A DNA stretch of 64,000 bases from Iamia sp035575815 (GCF_035575815.1 NZ_DATLXO010000105.1:10687-74686); one strand, 5' to 3'. Positions 25,462 to 36,630 are shown, counted from the first letter of the stretch. Numbers and translations: made by a program. The notes: generated by a model from the letters alone, not told the origin.

Positions 25462-26405
25462 CTCATGCCTCCGCTCAGCTCGGCCACGGACACGACGCCC
25501 CGCCGGCGGCACCAGTGTTCCAGGTCGTCGCGCACGCGACTGGGAGCTCGGGGATCGGCGAACGACGCGGTGCCGACCTGGACGGCACGGGCACCGGCGA
25601 GCAGCAGCTCGACCGCGCTGGGGCCGTCGACCACGCCGCCGACCCCCACGATGGGCAGGCCCGGCTCGGCGCGGTGGACGTCGTGGACGACGCGCACCGC
25701 CACCGGGTGGATCGCGGGGCCCGAGAGGCCGCCGCCCCGCCCGCCGGCACCGAGGCGGTAGGTGCGCGTCTCGGGGTCGATGGCCATGCCCATGACGGTG
25801 TTCACGAGGGTCACGGCCTCGGCCCCGGCGTCGGCCCCGGCCCGGGCCACATCGACCACCAGGGGCGTGTTGGGGCTGAGCTTGGCCCACCTCGGCCGGC
25901 CGCACGCGGCGGTGGCGGCCAGCACCCGAGCGGTGGCCGCCGGGTCGTGGCCGAAGAGGTCGCGCCCTGCCTCGGTGTTGGGGCACGAGAGGTTGACCTC
26001 CACCGCGACCACCGCCTCGGGGGCCCCGGCCAGGGCGGCGGCGGCCCTGGCGTAGTCCTCGACCGAGTGGCCCCAGATGCTGGCCACCACGCGGGCCCCG
26101 GTCGCGGCCAGGGCGGGCAGGTCGTCGGCCAGCCAGGTGGTGACCCCCGAGCCCTGCAGGCCGACGCTGTTGAGCATCCCGGCCGGGGTCGCGTGCACGC
26201 GAGGCGCCGAGTTGCCCGGCCACGGCTCGGCCGAGAGCGACTTGACGACCACGGCCCCGAGCTCGCCGAGGGGCTGGTAGGCGTCGAGCTCGGCACCGTG
26301 GCCGCCGGTGCCCGACGCCGTCATCACCGGGTTGGGCAGCCGCACCGACCCGACCGAGACGGCCATGTCGACCGGCGGACCGTCACCTCCCCGACGCCAC
26401 CTCAC
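25458..26405 (-). CDS. pyrD: Dihydroorotate dehydrogenase, class 1 type
   Basis: This enzyme oxidises dihydroorotate to orotate on FMN. VNLSCPNTEAG has the class 1 catalytic Cys (class 2 enzymes have Ser), NSVGLQGSGV and WAKLSPNTPLVVDVARA bind substrate, and GVGGVVDGPSAVELLLAGA plus VQVGTASFADP complete the barrel. Class 1B enzymes normally need a PyrK flavin/iron-sulfur subunit, which is not encoded next to it. The GTG used here has GGGAGG eight bases upstream; an internal ATG at 26366 starting AVSVGSVRLPNPV is the alternative. Confidence 0.93.
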   Translation of the reverse strand: MRWRRGGDGPPVDMAVSVGSVRLPNPVMTASGTGGHGAELDAYQPLGELGAVVVKSLSAEPWPGNSAPRVHATPAGMLNSVGLQGSGVTTWLADDLPALAATGARVVASIWGHSVEDYARAAAALAGAPEAVVAVEVNLSCPNTEAGRDLFGHDPAATARVLAATAACGRPRWAKLSPNTPLVVDVARAGADAGAEAVTLVNTVMGMAIDPETRTYRLGAGGRGGGLSGPAIHPVAVRVVHDVHRAEPGLPIVGVGGVVDGPSAVELLLAGARAVQVGTASFADPRAPSRVRDDLEHWCRRRGVVSVAELSGGMR

Positions 26406-26478
26406 CCGCCGCGCCTCCCGGCCCGACAGGTCACTCGACCACCCCGGCAGTAGCGCATTGACCTTTCAACACGGGGCA

Positions 26479-29843
<3,365 letters not shown>

Positions 29844-29844
<1 letters not shown>

Positions 29845-30962
29845 CAGGCCGACTCCTCCATCAGCTCGGCGAAGCGGTCGAAGAGGTGGGCCGCGTCGTG
29901 GGGGCCGGGGCCGGCCTCGGGGTGGTGCTGGACCGAGAAGGCCCGCTCGGCGGGCAGGGCGAAGCCCTCGCAGACGCCGTCGTTGAGGTTCACGTGGGTC
30001 AGCTCCGCCCCCGACGGCAGGGTGTCGGCGTCCACCGCGAAGCTGTGGTTCTGGCTGGTGATGTCGATGCGGCCGCTGCGCACGTCGCGCACGGGGTGGT
30101 TGCCGCCGTGGTGGCCGAAGGTCAGCTTCACCGTCTCCGCGCCGATGGCCCGACCGAGGAGCTGGTGGCCGAGGCAGATGCCGAACACCGGCACGGCCCC
30201 CACCAGGTCGCGGATCGCCGCGACCGCGTCAGGCACCGTCGCCGGGTCACCCGGCCCGTTGGCGAGGAACACCCCGTCGGGCTGGCGGGCCAGGACCTCG
30301 GCGGCCGGGGTCGACGCGGGGACGACCTCGACGGTTGCCAGGGCCGAGAGGTGGCGCAGGATCGTGGTCTTGATGCCAAAGTCGTAGGCCACCACCCGGC
30401 GGGGCCCGTCGCCGACGGTGTAGGGCGCAGCCGTCGTGACCTGGGCGACGAGGTCGACCCCGTCGGTGCCGGGCTCGGCGGCCGCCGCGCCGCGCAGGGC
30501 GGCCTCGTCGACGGTCGTGCCGTCAGGCGCCATCCCGAGGGCCCCGAAGGCGCCGGGGACGGCGCCGCGGTCGCGGATGTGTCGCGTGAGGCGGCGGGTG
30601 TCGATGCCCCCGATGCCGGGCACCCCGTGGCCGACCAGCCAGGCGTCGAGGTCGCCCTCGCTGCGCCAGCTCGAGCGCCGCCGGGCCGGCTCGCGCGCGA
30701 TGACCCCCCGGGCGAAGGGACGGCCGCTCTCGTCGTCGGCGCCGGTGACCCCGTAGTTCCCGATGTGGGGGTAGGTGAAGGTGATGATCTGCCCGGCGTA
30801 GGACGGGTCGGAGATTACCTCCTGGTAACCGGTCAGCACGGTGTTGAACACGACCTCACCGGTGGCGATGCCGCCGGCGGGGAGGGCGCCGAGGGCCTCG
30901 CCCTCGAACACCTCACCGTCGGCCAGCACCAGCAGGGCCGGTCGGATCGGCCCTGAGGTCAC
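29844..30962 (-). CDS. carA: Carbamoyl phosphate synthase small (glutaminase) subunit
   Basis: CarA releases ammonia from glutamine for CarB. The N-terminal half has ALLVLADGEVFEGEALGA and TGYQEVISDPSYAGQI. The C-terminal class I amidotransferase has VFGICLGHQLLGRAIG with the nucleophile Cys, GNHPVRD and VQHHPEAGPGPHDA with His and Glu. I start it at the GTG whose bases overlap the TGA stop of the 22-codon leader ORF; another GTG three codons earlier is in frame. A PyrR hairpin and terminator lie upstream. Confidence 0.97.
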
Positions 30963-31027
30963 GAGGTCCACCCGGGTGCGAAAAAGCCCCCTGCCAGGGG
31001 ACAGGGGGCGAAGGGCACGACGCTCAA
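30959..31027 (-). CDS. Putative 22-codon leader ORF of carA
   Basis: A TTG with AGGAGAG six bases upstream opens a short frame encoding MSVVPFAPCPLAGGFFAPGW followed by TS. The frame runs straight through the intrinsic terminator. It ends in a TGA that overlaps the carA GTG start (GTGA). The Shine-Dalgarno abuts the PyrR-binding hairpin. The placement suggests a regulatory leader rather than a functional peptide: translating it would prevent terminator folding and deliver ribosomes to carA. There is no direct evidence of translation. Confidence 0.5.
   Translation of the reverse strand: MSVVPFAPCPLAGGFFAPGWTS
30981..31009 (-). terminator. Intrinsic terminator in the carA leader
   Basis: On the minus strand, GCCCCCTG pairs with CAGGGGGC across an eight-base loop and is followed by TTTTT. 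It lies between the PyrR hairpin and carA, inside the leader ORF, so it is an attenuator rather than the end of an operon. Confidence 0.85.
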
Positions 31028-31041
31028 CTCGGTCTCTCCTG

Positions 31042-31072
31042 CCGTGCGGGCCTCACGGGACCCGCTTCACGG
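31042..31072 (-). promoter_or_regulatory. PyrR-binding hairpin in the carA leader
   Basis: The RNA would read CCGTG-AA-GCGGG around TCCCGTGAGG and close with CCCGC-A-CGG. The loop matches the PyrR-binding consensus UCCNGNGAGG exactly, including the purine bulge on the 5' side. It is nearly identical to the element before pyrR (36642-36672). The Shine-Dalgarno AGGAGAG begins one or two bases after the stem. Confidence 0.85.
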
Positions 31073-31082
31073 TCAGGTGCCG

Positions 31083-31088
31083 ACCGTA
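31083..31088 (-). promoter_or_regulatory. Predicted -10 box (TACGGT) of the carA operon
   Basis: TACGGT lies about ten bases before the PyrR hairpin, so the transcript would begin just ahead of it. Confidence 0.45.
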
Positions 31089-31136
31089 GCAGCCCACCTC
31101 CCGAGCGCCGCCACCCCTTCGCAGGCCCCCCGCCCC

Positions 31137-31253
31137 CCGTACTGGTAGCCGGATCGGGCGCTCCCACACCCACACCGGCTACCACTTCGGGAGCCCTGCC
31201 GTACTGGTAGCCGGATCGGGCGCTCCCACCCCCACATCGGCTACCACTTCGGG
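31137..31253. repeat. Tandem pair of 55-bp hairpin repeats
   Basis: Copies at 31137-31191 and 31199-31253 start CCGTACTGGTAGCCGGATCG and end GGCTACCACTTCGGG. Each can fold through TGGTAGCCGG pairing with CCGGCTACCA (nine pairs in the second copy). They lie between alaX and the carA promoter. A related element occurs at 13755-13821, so this looks like a dispersed repeat family. Confidence 0.85.
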
Positions 31254-31280
31254 GGAGGGTCGGGGGGACGGCGGCGCCGA

Positions 31281-31991
31281 TCAGTCCGTGACCTCGATGC
31301 GGATCCGCTTGTTGCCCTTGCCCTTGGACTCGGTCTTGACCACTCGGACGCGTCCCACCTGTGCCGTCGAGCGGACGTGGGTGCCGCCGTCGGCCTGCTT
31401 GTCGAACCCGACGATGTCGACGACGCGGATCTCGGCCACCGACTCGGGGATCAGGCTGACCTTGGTGCGGATGAGGTCCTGATCCTCCACGGCGACGCCG
31501 CGGGGCAAGAACGACACCTCGATCCGACGATCGGTCTCCAGCTCGGCGTTGACCAGCTCCTCGACGCGGGCGCCGAAGCCGTCGGGCAGGGGATCGAAGG
31601 CGAAGTCCATGCGCGCCGAGAGCGGCTCCATGTTCCCGCCCGTCACCGGCACGCCCCACTCGTTCCAGATCACCCCGCACAGCACGTGCAGGGCGGTGTG
31701 GGTCCGCATGAGGGCGTGGCGCCGGTCCCAGTCGAGCGTCCCGGCCACCACCGCCCCCACCTCGGGCCACGGCCCCTCCCCCACCAGGTGCCAGACCTCG
31801 TCCCCCTCCTTGGCGACACCCACCACGCCGAGCCCGCCGAGACGGCCGGTGTCGTGAGGCTGACCGCCACCCGTCGGGTAGAAGGCGGTGCGGTCGAGGG
31901 CGAGGCGGCGCCGGTCGGGGTCGACGGCGGTCACGGTGGCCTCGAAGGTCGCCAGCTCGGCGTCACGCAGGTACAGCAGGTCGGTTGCCAT
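31281..31991 (-). CDS. alaX: Alanyl-tRNA editing protein (AlaX)
   Basis: AlaX proteins are freestanding relatives of the AlaRS editing domain that deacylate Ser- or Gly-tRNAAla. TAFYPTGGGQPHDTG and MRTHTALHVLCGV (the zinc HxxxH) are clear. The second metal segment DGGTHVRSTAQVG has Gly where the usual GCxxxH has Cys, so the zinc site may be three-coordinate. The length of 236 residues fits the intermediate AlaX-M type. It lies between the two halves of the pyrimidine gene set, divergent from the Clp-N regulator. Confidence 0.88.
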   Translation of the reverse strand: MATDLLYLRDAELATFEATVTAVDPDRRRLALDRTAFYPTGGGQPHDTGRLGGLGVVGVAKEGDEVWHLVGEGPWPEVGAVVAGTLDWDRRHALMRTHTALHVLCGVIWNEWGVPVTGGNMEPLSARMDFAFDPLPDGFGARVEELVNAELETDRRIEVSFLPRGVAVEDQDLIRTKVSLIPESVAEIRVVDIVGFDKQADGGTHVRSTAQVGRVRVVKTESKGKGNKRIRIEVTD

Positions 31992-32042
31992 GACATCGAG
32001 TCTGCCTGTCGATGCCCCGGGTCCGTCACGGCCGCCGGTCTC

Positions 32043-32088
32043 GTCAACGCACGGTTGACAGGAGGCCCGACGTCAACTACACGTTGAC
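32043..32088. promoter_or_regulatory. Two tandem palindromic operators
   Basis: GTCAAC-N5-GTTGAC occurs at 32043-32059 and again at 32072-32088, centre to centre 29 bp. The second ends two bases before the ATG of the Clp-N/HTH gene, so a bound protein would cover its promoter or start. Autoregulation by that gene's HTH is the simplest guess. Confidence 0.7.
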
Positions 32089-32090
32089 AG

Positions 32091-32783
32091 ATGGTTCCTG
32101 CGCCTGAGCTCTCCGAGCTGACCGCCGTCGTCGAGGCGGACACCGCGGGAGATGATCCCCTGCGGCTTTTGGCCACGGCATCGACCACGGCGCAGGAGCT
32201 GGCCGAGACCAGCGACGCGCTCGTCGGCCACTTCGTCGAGCGGTGCCGACGGGCGGGTCTCTCCTGGGCCCAGATCAGCGTGGGCCTGGGTGTCAGCCGG
32301 CAGGCCGCCCACAAGCGGTTCTCCCCCGCTCCGGGCACGCTCGACCGCCTCACCCCCCGCGCCCGACTGTCGCTGCAAGCCGGCACCGATGCGGCCACCG
32401 CCCTCGGCCACCCGTTCGTGGGGACCGAGCACCTCCTGCTCGGGCTGTTCGAGCCCGAGGGCGCCTTCGCCCACCGCCTCCTCACCGGTTCCGGCCTCAC
32501 CCGTGGCTCGGTCGAGGCGGCTGTCCTCGCCCACACCCCGCGCCGCGCACGCACCACGAGCGAGCCGCCGTACACCCCGCTCGCCGCCGAGGCCCTCGCG
32601 GGGGCGCTCATCGAGGCGCGGTCCCTCGGGCACAGCTACCTCGGCACCGAGCACCTCGTGCTGGCCCTCTTCCGGGATCCGGCAGGGTTGGCGGCGCAGA
32701 TCCTCGCCGACGCCGGTGCCACGCACGAGGACTACCGGACCACGACCGTCGAGCTGCTGTCGGGGTTCCGCGGCGACACCTGA
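32091..32783 (+). CDS. HTH protein with two Clp N-terminal repeats
   Basis: Residues about 1-80 contain a helix-turn-helix: CRRAGLSWAQISVGLGVSRQ then AAHKRF. The remaining part has two copies of the Clp repeat (Clp R domain): GHPFVGTEHLLLGLFEPEG and GHSYLGTEHLVLALFRDPAG. There is no AAA+ ATPase domain. Such proteins could link DNA binding to protein-quality signals sensed by the Clp repeats. The function is inferred. Two palindromes directly before the start fit autoregulation. It is 230 residues. Confidence 0.85.
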   Translation: MVPAPELSELTAVVEADTAGDDPLRLLATASTTAQELAETSDALVGHFVERCRRAGLSWAQISVGLGVSRQAAHKRFSPAPGTLDRLTPRARLSLQAGTDAATALGHPFVGTEHLLLGLFEPEGAFAHRLLTGSGLTRGSVEAAVLAHTPRRARTTSEPPYTPLAAEALAGALIEARSLGHSYLGTEHLVLALFRDPAGLAAQILADAGATHEDYRTTTVELLSGFRGDT

Positions 32784-32835
32784 TCGCGGGGAGAGCGGAC
32801 GGGACGGTCATGCGGTTCTTGCGTCGCGACGCGCT

Positions 32836-32987
32836 CGGTTCCTGCTACAGGATCCGAGGAGCTCACCGGGTCTCGTACCAGGAACCGGCTCGGCTGCGCC
32901 CGGTCCGGCTGCTCCCCGTTCTTGGTACCGGACCCGGGGGAAACCACCAGATCTCGTACCGAGAACGGGTCCGGCGGCGCCCGGTCC
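32836..32987. repeat. Tandem pair of ~72-bp hairpin repeats
   Basis: Units at 32836-32906 and 32916-32987 share GTTCYTG near the start, TCTCGTACC in the middle and GCGCCCGGTCC at the end. In each, the two arms are complementary (CGGTTCCTG with CAGGAACCG; CCCGTTCTTGGTAC with GTACCGAGAACGGG, one mismatch). They fill the gap between the Clp-N gene and vapC. Confidence 0.8.
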
Positions 32988-32990
32988 TTG

Positions 32991-33395
32991 TCAGTCCAAG
33001 TCGCCCAGCGGGACGACCGCGACGTCGGTGCGGGAAAAGTCGTCGCCGACGCAGAGGATCAGCTCACCGGTGCGCTTGGCCACCGCGTAGGTGAAGCAGT
33101 CGCCCAGGTTCAGCCGAGCTCGATGGTTGCCCTTGCCGTAGGTGGCGTAGGCCTCGCCGGCCAGGTCGGCCAGTCGGCGATCGAACAGCACGTCGGTGAC
33201 TCCAATCTCCTCGATCAGGGCGTGCAGCTCGACGATGCCCTCAGCACCGAGGCGGCCCCGGGCCACGATCATCGTCTCTGTCCGGGTCGGAGTACCCAGG
33301 AGGTGGAGCGGATCGGAGCGGACGGCGCGGGCGACGGCCTCGGCCCGCGGCTCGCGCAGGAGGATGGCGATGAGAGCCGACGTGTCGATGACCAC
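32991..33395 (-). CDS. vapC: VapC-type PIN-domain ribonuclease toxin
   Basis: The 134-residue PIN domain has the four acidic positions: VVIDTSALIAIL (Asp), TRTETMIVA (Glu), RLNLGDCFTYAVA (Asp) and LCVGDDFSRTD (Asp). VapC toxins cleave tRNA or rRNA when the antitoxin is lost. The GTG start follows the antitoxin stop by seven bases. Together with vapB it forms a complete type II toxin-antitoxin pair. Confidence 0.9.
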   Translation of the reverse strand: MVIDTSALIAILLREPRAEAVARAVRSDPLHLLGTPTRTETMIVARGRLGAEGIVELHALIEEIGVTDVLFDRRLADLAGEAYATYGKGNHRARLNLGDCFTYAVAKRTGELILCVGDDFSRTDVAVVPLGDLD

Positions 33396-33402
33396 AAGGG
33401 GC

Positions 33403-33654
33403 TCAATCGAAGTGGCCGTGCTCGTTGTAACCGAGGATCTCGTCGGCGGGACGGTCGTCCAGCACTGGCAGTCGAGCCACTCGCTCTTGGATCTCGTGGA
33501 TCCGCACGAGCAGGTCACGCCCCCTGACCCGGCGCTCGCGCTCCAGGCGCTCCCGCAGGGCCTGGGTGACCGTCGCGGTCAGGGACTCGCCGGTGACATG
33601 GGCGAGCTCACGGGCGAGCCCGTCGGCCTCGTCGCTCTTGATGCTCAGGGCCAT
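33403..33654 (-). CDS. vapB: VapB-type antitoxin
   Basis: At 83 residues this is a typical PSK-type VapB. MALSIKSDEADGLARELAHV and TGESLTATVTQALRERLERE form the N-terminal ribbon-helix-helix-like DNA-binding part, and the C-terminal RLPVLDDRPADEILGYNEHG binds and neutralises the PIN toxin. TATGCT lies six bases before the ATG, giving a leaderless mRNA. Repeated TCTAGA boxes upstream are the likely operator. Confidence 0.9.
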   Translation of the reverse strand: MALSIKSDEADGLARELAHVTGESLTATVTQALRERLERERRVRGRDLLVRIHEIQERVARLPVLDDRPADEILGYNEHGHFD

Positions 33655-33660
33655 GCCGGC

Positions 33661-33711
33661 AGCATACGCCCTCTAGACGCCCAACGTCTAGAACGGCGAT
33701 GACGTTCTAGA
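33661..33711 (-). promoter_or_regulatory. vapBC promoter and operator
   Basis: TATGCT (33661-33666) is the -10 box. TCTAGA occurs three times upstream at 33672, 33687 and 33706; the last lies in the perfect palindrome CGTTCTAGAACG. This fits binding by VapB. Confidence 0.65.
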
Positions 33712-33718
33712 ACGGCAC

Positions 33719-35005
33719 TCAGCGCTGGGCGTCGCCGTCGACGACGACCGGCTCACCGGCGCAGAGGGTGTGACGGACCTTCCCCTGCAGCATGCGCCCG
33801 ACGTACGGGATGTTGCGACTGCGGCTCGCGGTCTGGCCGGCGGCGACGGTCCAGCGCACCTCGGGATCGATCACGCAGAGGTTGGCCGGCCGGCCGGCCG
33901 CGACCGGGCCGCCCTGGGTGTCGGAGACCCCGGCGATCGCCGCCGGGCGCCACGACAGGCGGGCCAGCACCTCGACCACGGGGAGCTCCAACACGGCGAG
34001 GGCCACGCCGAGGGCGAACTCGAGGCCGAGCATGCCCGGGGGCGCCTGGTCGAAGGGCTCGTCCTTGGCGTCGGAGGTGTGGGGGGCGTGATCGGTGGCG
34101 ATGGCGTCGAGGGTGCCGTCGACCACGCCCCGGCGCACGGCGGCCACGTCGGCCTCGGTGCGCAGCGGAGGGTTGACCTTGAAGACCGGGTCGAAGCCGG
34201 CGCACTCGGCGTGGGTGAGCAGCAGGTGGTGCGGCGTGGCCTCGGCGCTGACGGCCAGCCCCGACGCCCGGGCCGCGGCGATGAGGGCGACCGACCCGGC
34301 GGTCGACATGTGCTGCATGTGGATGCGGGCGCCGGTGAGGCGGGCCAGGGCGATGTCGCGGGCGACCATGGCCTCCTCGGCGGCGTAGGGCTGGCCGGCG
34401 AGGCCGAGGCGCGACGACCACTCCCCTTCGTGCATGTGGCCTCCGGCGGCGAGCGCCGCGCTCTCGCAGTGCTGGGCCAGCACCACGTCGTGGGGCAGGC
34501 CGACGGCGTACTCCATGGCTCGGCGCATGAGCAGGTCGTCCTGCACGCCGGTGCCGTCGTCGGTGAACAGCCGGACGCCACGCTCCGCCATCTCGGCCAT
34601 GGGGGCCAGCTGGTCGCCGGCCCGTCCGACGGTGATGGCCCCCGACGGGTGGATCGCGCACAGGGCGGTGCGGCCCAGCTCGAGCACCTCGCGCACGACC
34701 GCGGCGGAGTCGATGGCCGGGGTCGTGTTGGGCATGGCCACCACGGCGGTGAACCCGCCCAGGGCGGCGCAGCGGCTGCCGGACTCGATCGTCTCGGCCT
34801 CCTCCTTCCCGGGTTGGCGGAGGTGGGCGTGCAGGTCGACGAGCCCAGGGGCGACGAGGCACCCGCCGGCGTCGAGCACCCGGTCGCCGTTCAGGTCGGC
34901 GCCGACGGCGACGACGTGCCCGTCGGCGACGACGACGTCGGCGGCGCGCTCGCCGGTCGCGTCGACGACGCGCCCGCCCTTGATGACGACCGAGCCGTCA
35001 GGCAC
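33719..35005 (-). CDS. pyrC: Dihydroorotase
   Basis: PyrC closes carbamoyl aspartate to dihydroorotate. LVDLHAHLRQPGKEEAETI carries the HxH zinc ligands and the substrate Arg. RIHMQHMSTAGSV, AEATPHHLLLTHAEC and DAIATDHAPHTSDAKDEPF hold further metal ligands. At 428 residues it is a class I dihydroorotase. The GTG start overlaps the pyrB stop by eight bases (GTGCCTGA). It is the last gene of the pyrR-pyrB-pyrC block. Confidence 0.97.
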   Translation of the reverse strand: MPDGSVVIKGGRVVDATGERAADVVVADGHVVAVGADLNGDRVLDAGGCLVAPGLVDLHAHLRQPGKEEAETIESGSRCAALGGFTAVVAMPNTTPAIDSAAVVREVLELGRTALCAIHPSGAITVGRAGDQLAPMAEMAERGVRLFTDDGTGVQDDLLMRRAMEYAVGLPHDVVLAQHCESAALAAGGHMHEGEWSSRLGLAGQPYAAEEAMVARDIALARLTGARIHMQHMSTAGSVALIAAARASGLAVSAEATPHHLLLTHAECAGFDPVFKVNPPLRTEADVAAVRRGVVDGTLDAIATDHAPHTSDAKDEPFDQAPPGMLGLEFALGVALAVLELPVVEVLARLSWRPAAIAGVSDTQGGPVAAGRPANLCVIDPEVRWTVAAGQTASRSRNIPYVGRMLQGKVRHTLCAGEPVVVDGDAQR

Positions 35006-36014
35006 TCGTGACCTCTTCCTCCATGGCCGACGGGTTCGGGGGATCGGTGTCCTTCGGGCTCGCGGGATCGGCGGCGCCGACGGCGGCCCTGCGGCCGGTG
35101 GGCCGACCCTCGGCGCCGAGGAGGCGGAACAGCACCGCCATGCGCACGGCGACGCCGTTGCGGACCTGGTCGACGATCACGGCCCGGGGGTCGTCGGCGA
35201 CCTCGGGGGCGATCTCGACGCCTCGGTTCATCGGGCCCGGGTGCATGATCACGACCTCAGGGCCCAGGCGCCGGGCGCGGTCGACGGTGAGCCCGTAGCG
35301 AGACGTGTACTCCCGGAGCGTCGGCACCAGCGACTCGGTCATGCGCTCGCGCTGCATCCGCAACAGGTAGACGGCGTCGACGTCGGGGAGCACCTCGTCG
35401 AGGTGGTGGGCCACGGTGACCGGCCAGCCCTCGATCGACGGGGGCAGCAGCGTCGGGGGGGCCACGAGGGTGACCTCCGCGCCCAGGATCGTGAAGGCGT
35501 GGATGTCGGCCCGGGCCACCCGCGAGTGCTTGATGTCGCCCACGAGGGCGACGCGCCGACCGTCGAGCGGACCCAGGCGCGACCGCAGCGTGTAGGCGTC
35601 GAGGAGGCCCTGGGTGGGGTGGTCGTGCCAGCCGTCGCCCCCGTTGATGACGCTGGCGTCGATCCAGGAGGCCACGCGGTGGGGGGCGCCGGCCGAGCGG
35701 TGGCGCACCACCACGGCGTCGACCCCCATGGCCTCGATGGTGAGGGCGGTGTCGCGCAGGGACTCGCCCTTGTTCACCGACGAGCTCGACACGCTGAAGG
35801 TCATGGTGTCGGCCGAGAGCCGCTTGGCCGCGGTCTCGAACGACAGCCGGGTGCGGGTCGAGTCCTCGAAGAACAACGAGGCGACGGTGCGACCCCGCAG
35901 GGCCGGCACCTTCGGGATCGAGCGCTCGCTGACCTCGACGAAGGCGTCGGTGAGCTCGAGCAGCTCCTCGACGTCGTCCCGGGAGAGCGAGGCGGTGTCG
36001 AGCAGGTGCTTCAC
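34998..36014 (-). CDS. pyrB: Aspartate carbamoyltransferase catalytic subunit
   Basis: PyrB joins carbamoyl phosphate and aspartate. FFEDSTRTRLSFETAAKRL is the carbamoyl-phosphate site, SSSSVNKGESLRDTALT follows, NGGDGWHDHPTQGLLDAYTL and IMHPGPMNRGVEI are also diagnostic. I use the GTG that gives VKHLLDTASLSRDDVEELL at the N-terminus; upstream sequence is not conserved. A C-terminal extension of about 30 residues is unusual. No pyrI regulatory subunit is present, as in other pyrR-linked operons. Confidence 0.97.
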   Translation of the reverse strand: MKHLLDTASLSRDDVEELLELTDAFVEVSERSIPKVPALRGRTVASLFFEDSTRTRLSFETAAKRLSADTMTFSVSSSSVNKGESLRDTALTIEAMGVDAVVVRHRSAGAPHRVASWIDASVINGGDGWHDHPTQGLLDAYTLRSRLGPLDGRRVALVGDIKHSRVARADIHAFTILGAEVTLVAPPTLLPPSIEGWPVTVAHHLDEVLPDVDAVYLLRMQRERMTESLVPTLREYTSRYGLTVDRARRLGPEVVIMHPGPMNRGVEIAPEVADDPRAVIVDQVRNGVAVRMAVLFRLLGAEGRPTGRRAAVGAADPASPKDTDPPNPSAMEEEVTSA

Positions 36015-36063
36015 GGTGCCGTCTCGCGCTCGGAGCGGGCGAGGGTCCCCCTGATCCGGCGCG

Positions 36064-36630
36064 TCATCGCACCATCTCGCCCAGGTCCACGCCCTCGGGG
36101 TGCACGTCGACGACCTCATCGCGACGGGTGGGGAGGTTCTTGCCCACGTAGTCGGGGCGGATCGGCAGCTCCCGGTGGCCCCGGTCGACCATCACCGCCA
36201 GCTGGACCGAGCGTGGCCGGCCGTAGTCGTGGAGGGCGCCCAGCGCAGCGCGGATCGTGCGGCCGGTGAACAACACGTCGTCGACGAGCACGATGCTGCG
36301 CCCGTCGATGCCCTCGGGGATGTCGGTGACCGCCTCGGGCAGCACCGGTCGCAGGCCGATGTCGTCGCGGTAGAAGGCCACGTCGAGGGCGCCGACGTCG
36401 GGCCGGACCCGTTCGATCGAGTCGAGGGCGTCGGCGAGCCGATCGGCGATCCAGCACCCACCGGTCTGGAGGCCGACGACCAGCACCCCTTCGAGTCCGT
36501 GGTTGCGCTCGACGACCTCGTGGGCCATCCGCCAGATCGCCCGGGCGACGTCCTCGCGATCGAGCACCCGGGTGCGGGGGACGAAGACCCCGCCGTAGGG
36601 CGGTGCGATGCGTCGCTCTCTCTCAGCCAC
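36064..36630 (-). CDS. pyrR: PyrR regulatory protein / uracil phosphoribosyltransferase homologue
   Basis: PyrR binds pyr mRNA in response to UMP and represses it. The 188-residue protein has the PRPP loop IVLVDDVLFTGRTIRAAL, GLQTGGCWIADRLAD and PPYGGVFVPRTRVLDREDVA. The GTG start is preceded by AGGAGAG, which directly abuts a PyrR-binding hairpin in its own leader. This arrangement fits translational autorepression as described for Mycobacterium smegmatis. Confidence 0.96.
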   Translation of the reverse strand: MAERERRIAPPYGGVFVPRTRVLDREDVARAIWRMAHEVVERNHGLEGVLVVGLQTGGCWIADRLADALDSIERVRPDVGALDVAFYRDDIGLRPVLPEAVTDIPEGIDGRSIVLVDDVLFTGRTIRAALGALHDYGRPRSVQLAVMVDRGHRELPIRPDYVGKNLPTRRDEVVDVHPEGVDLGEMVR

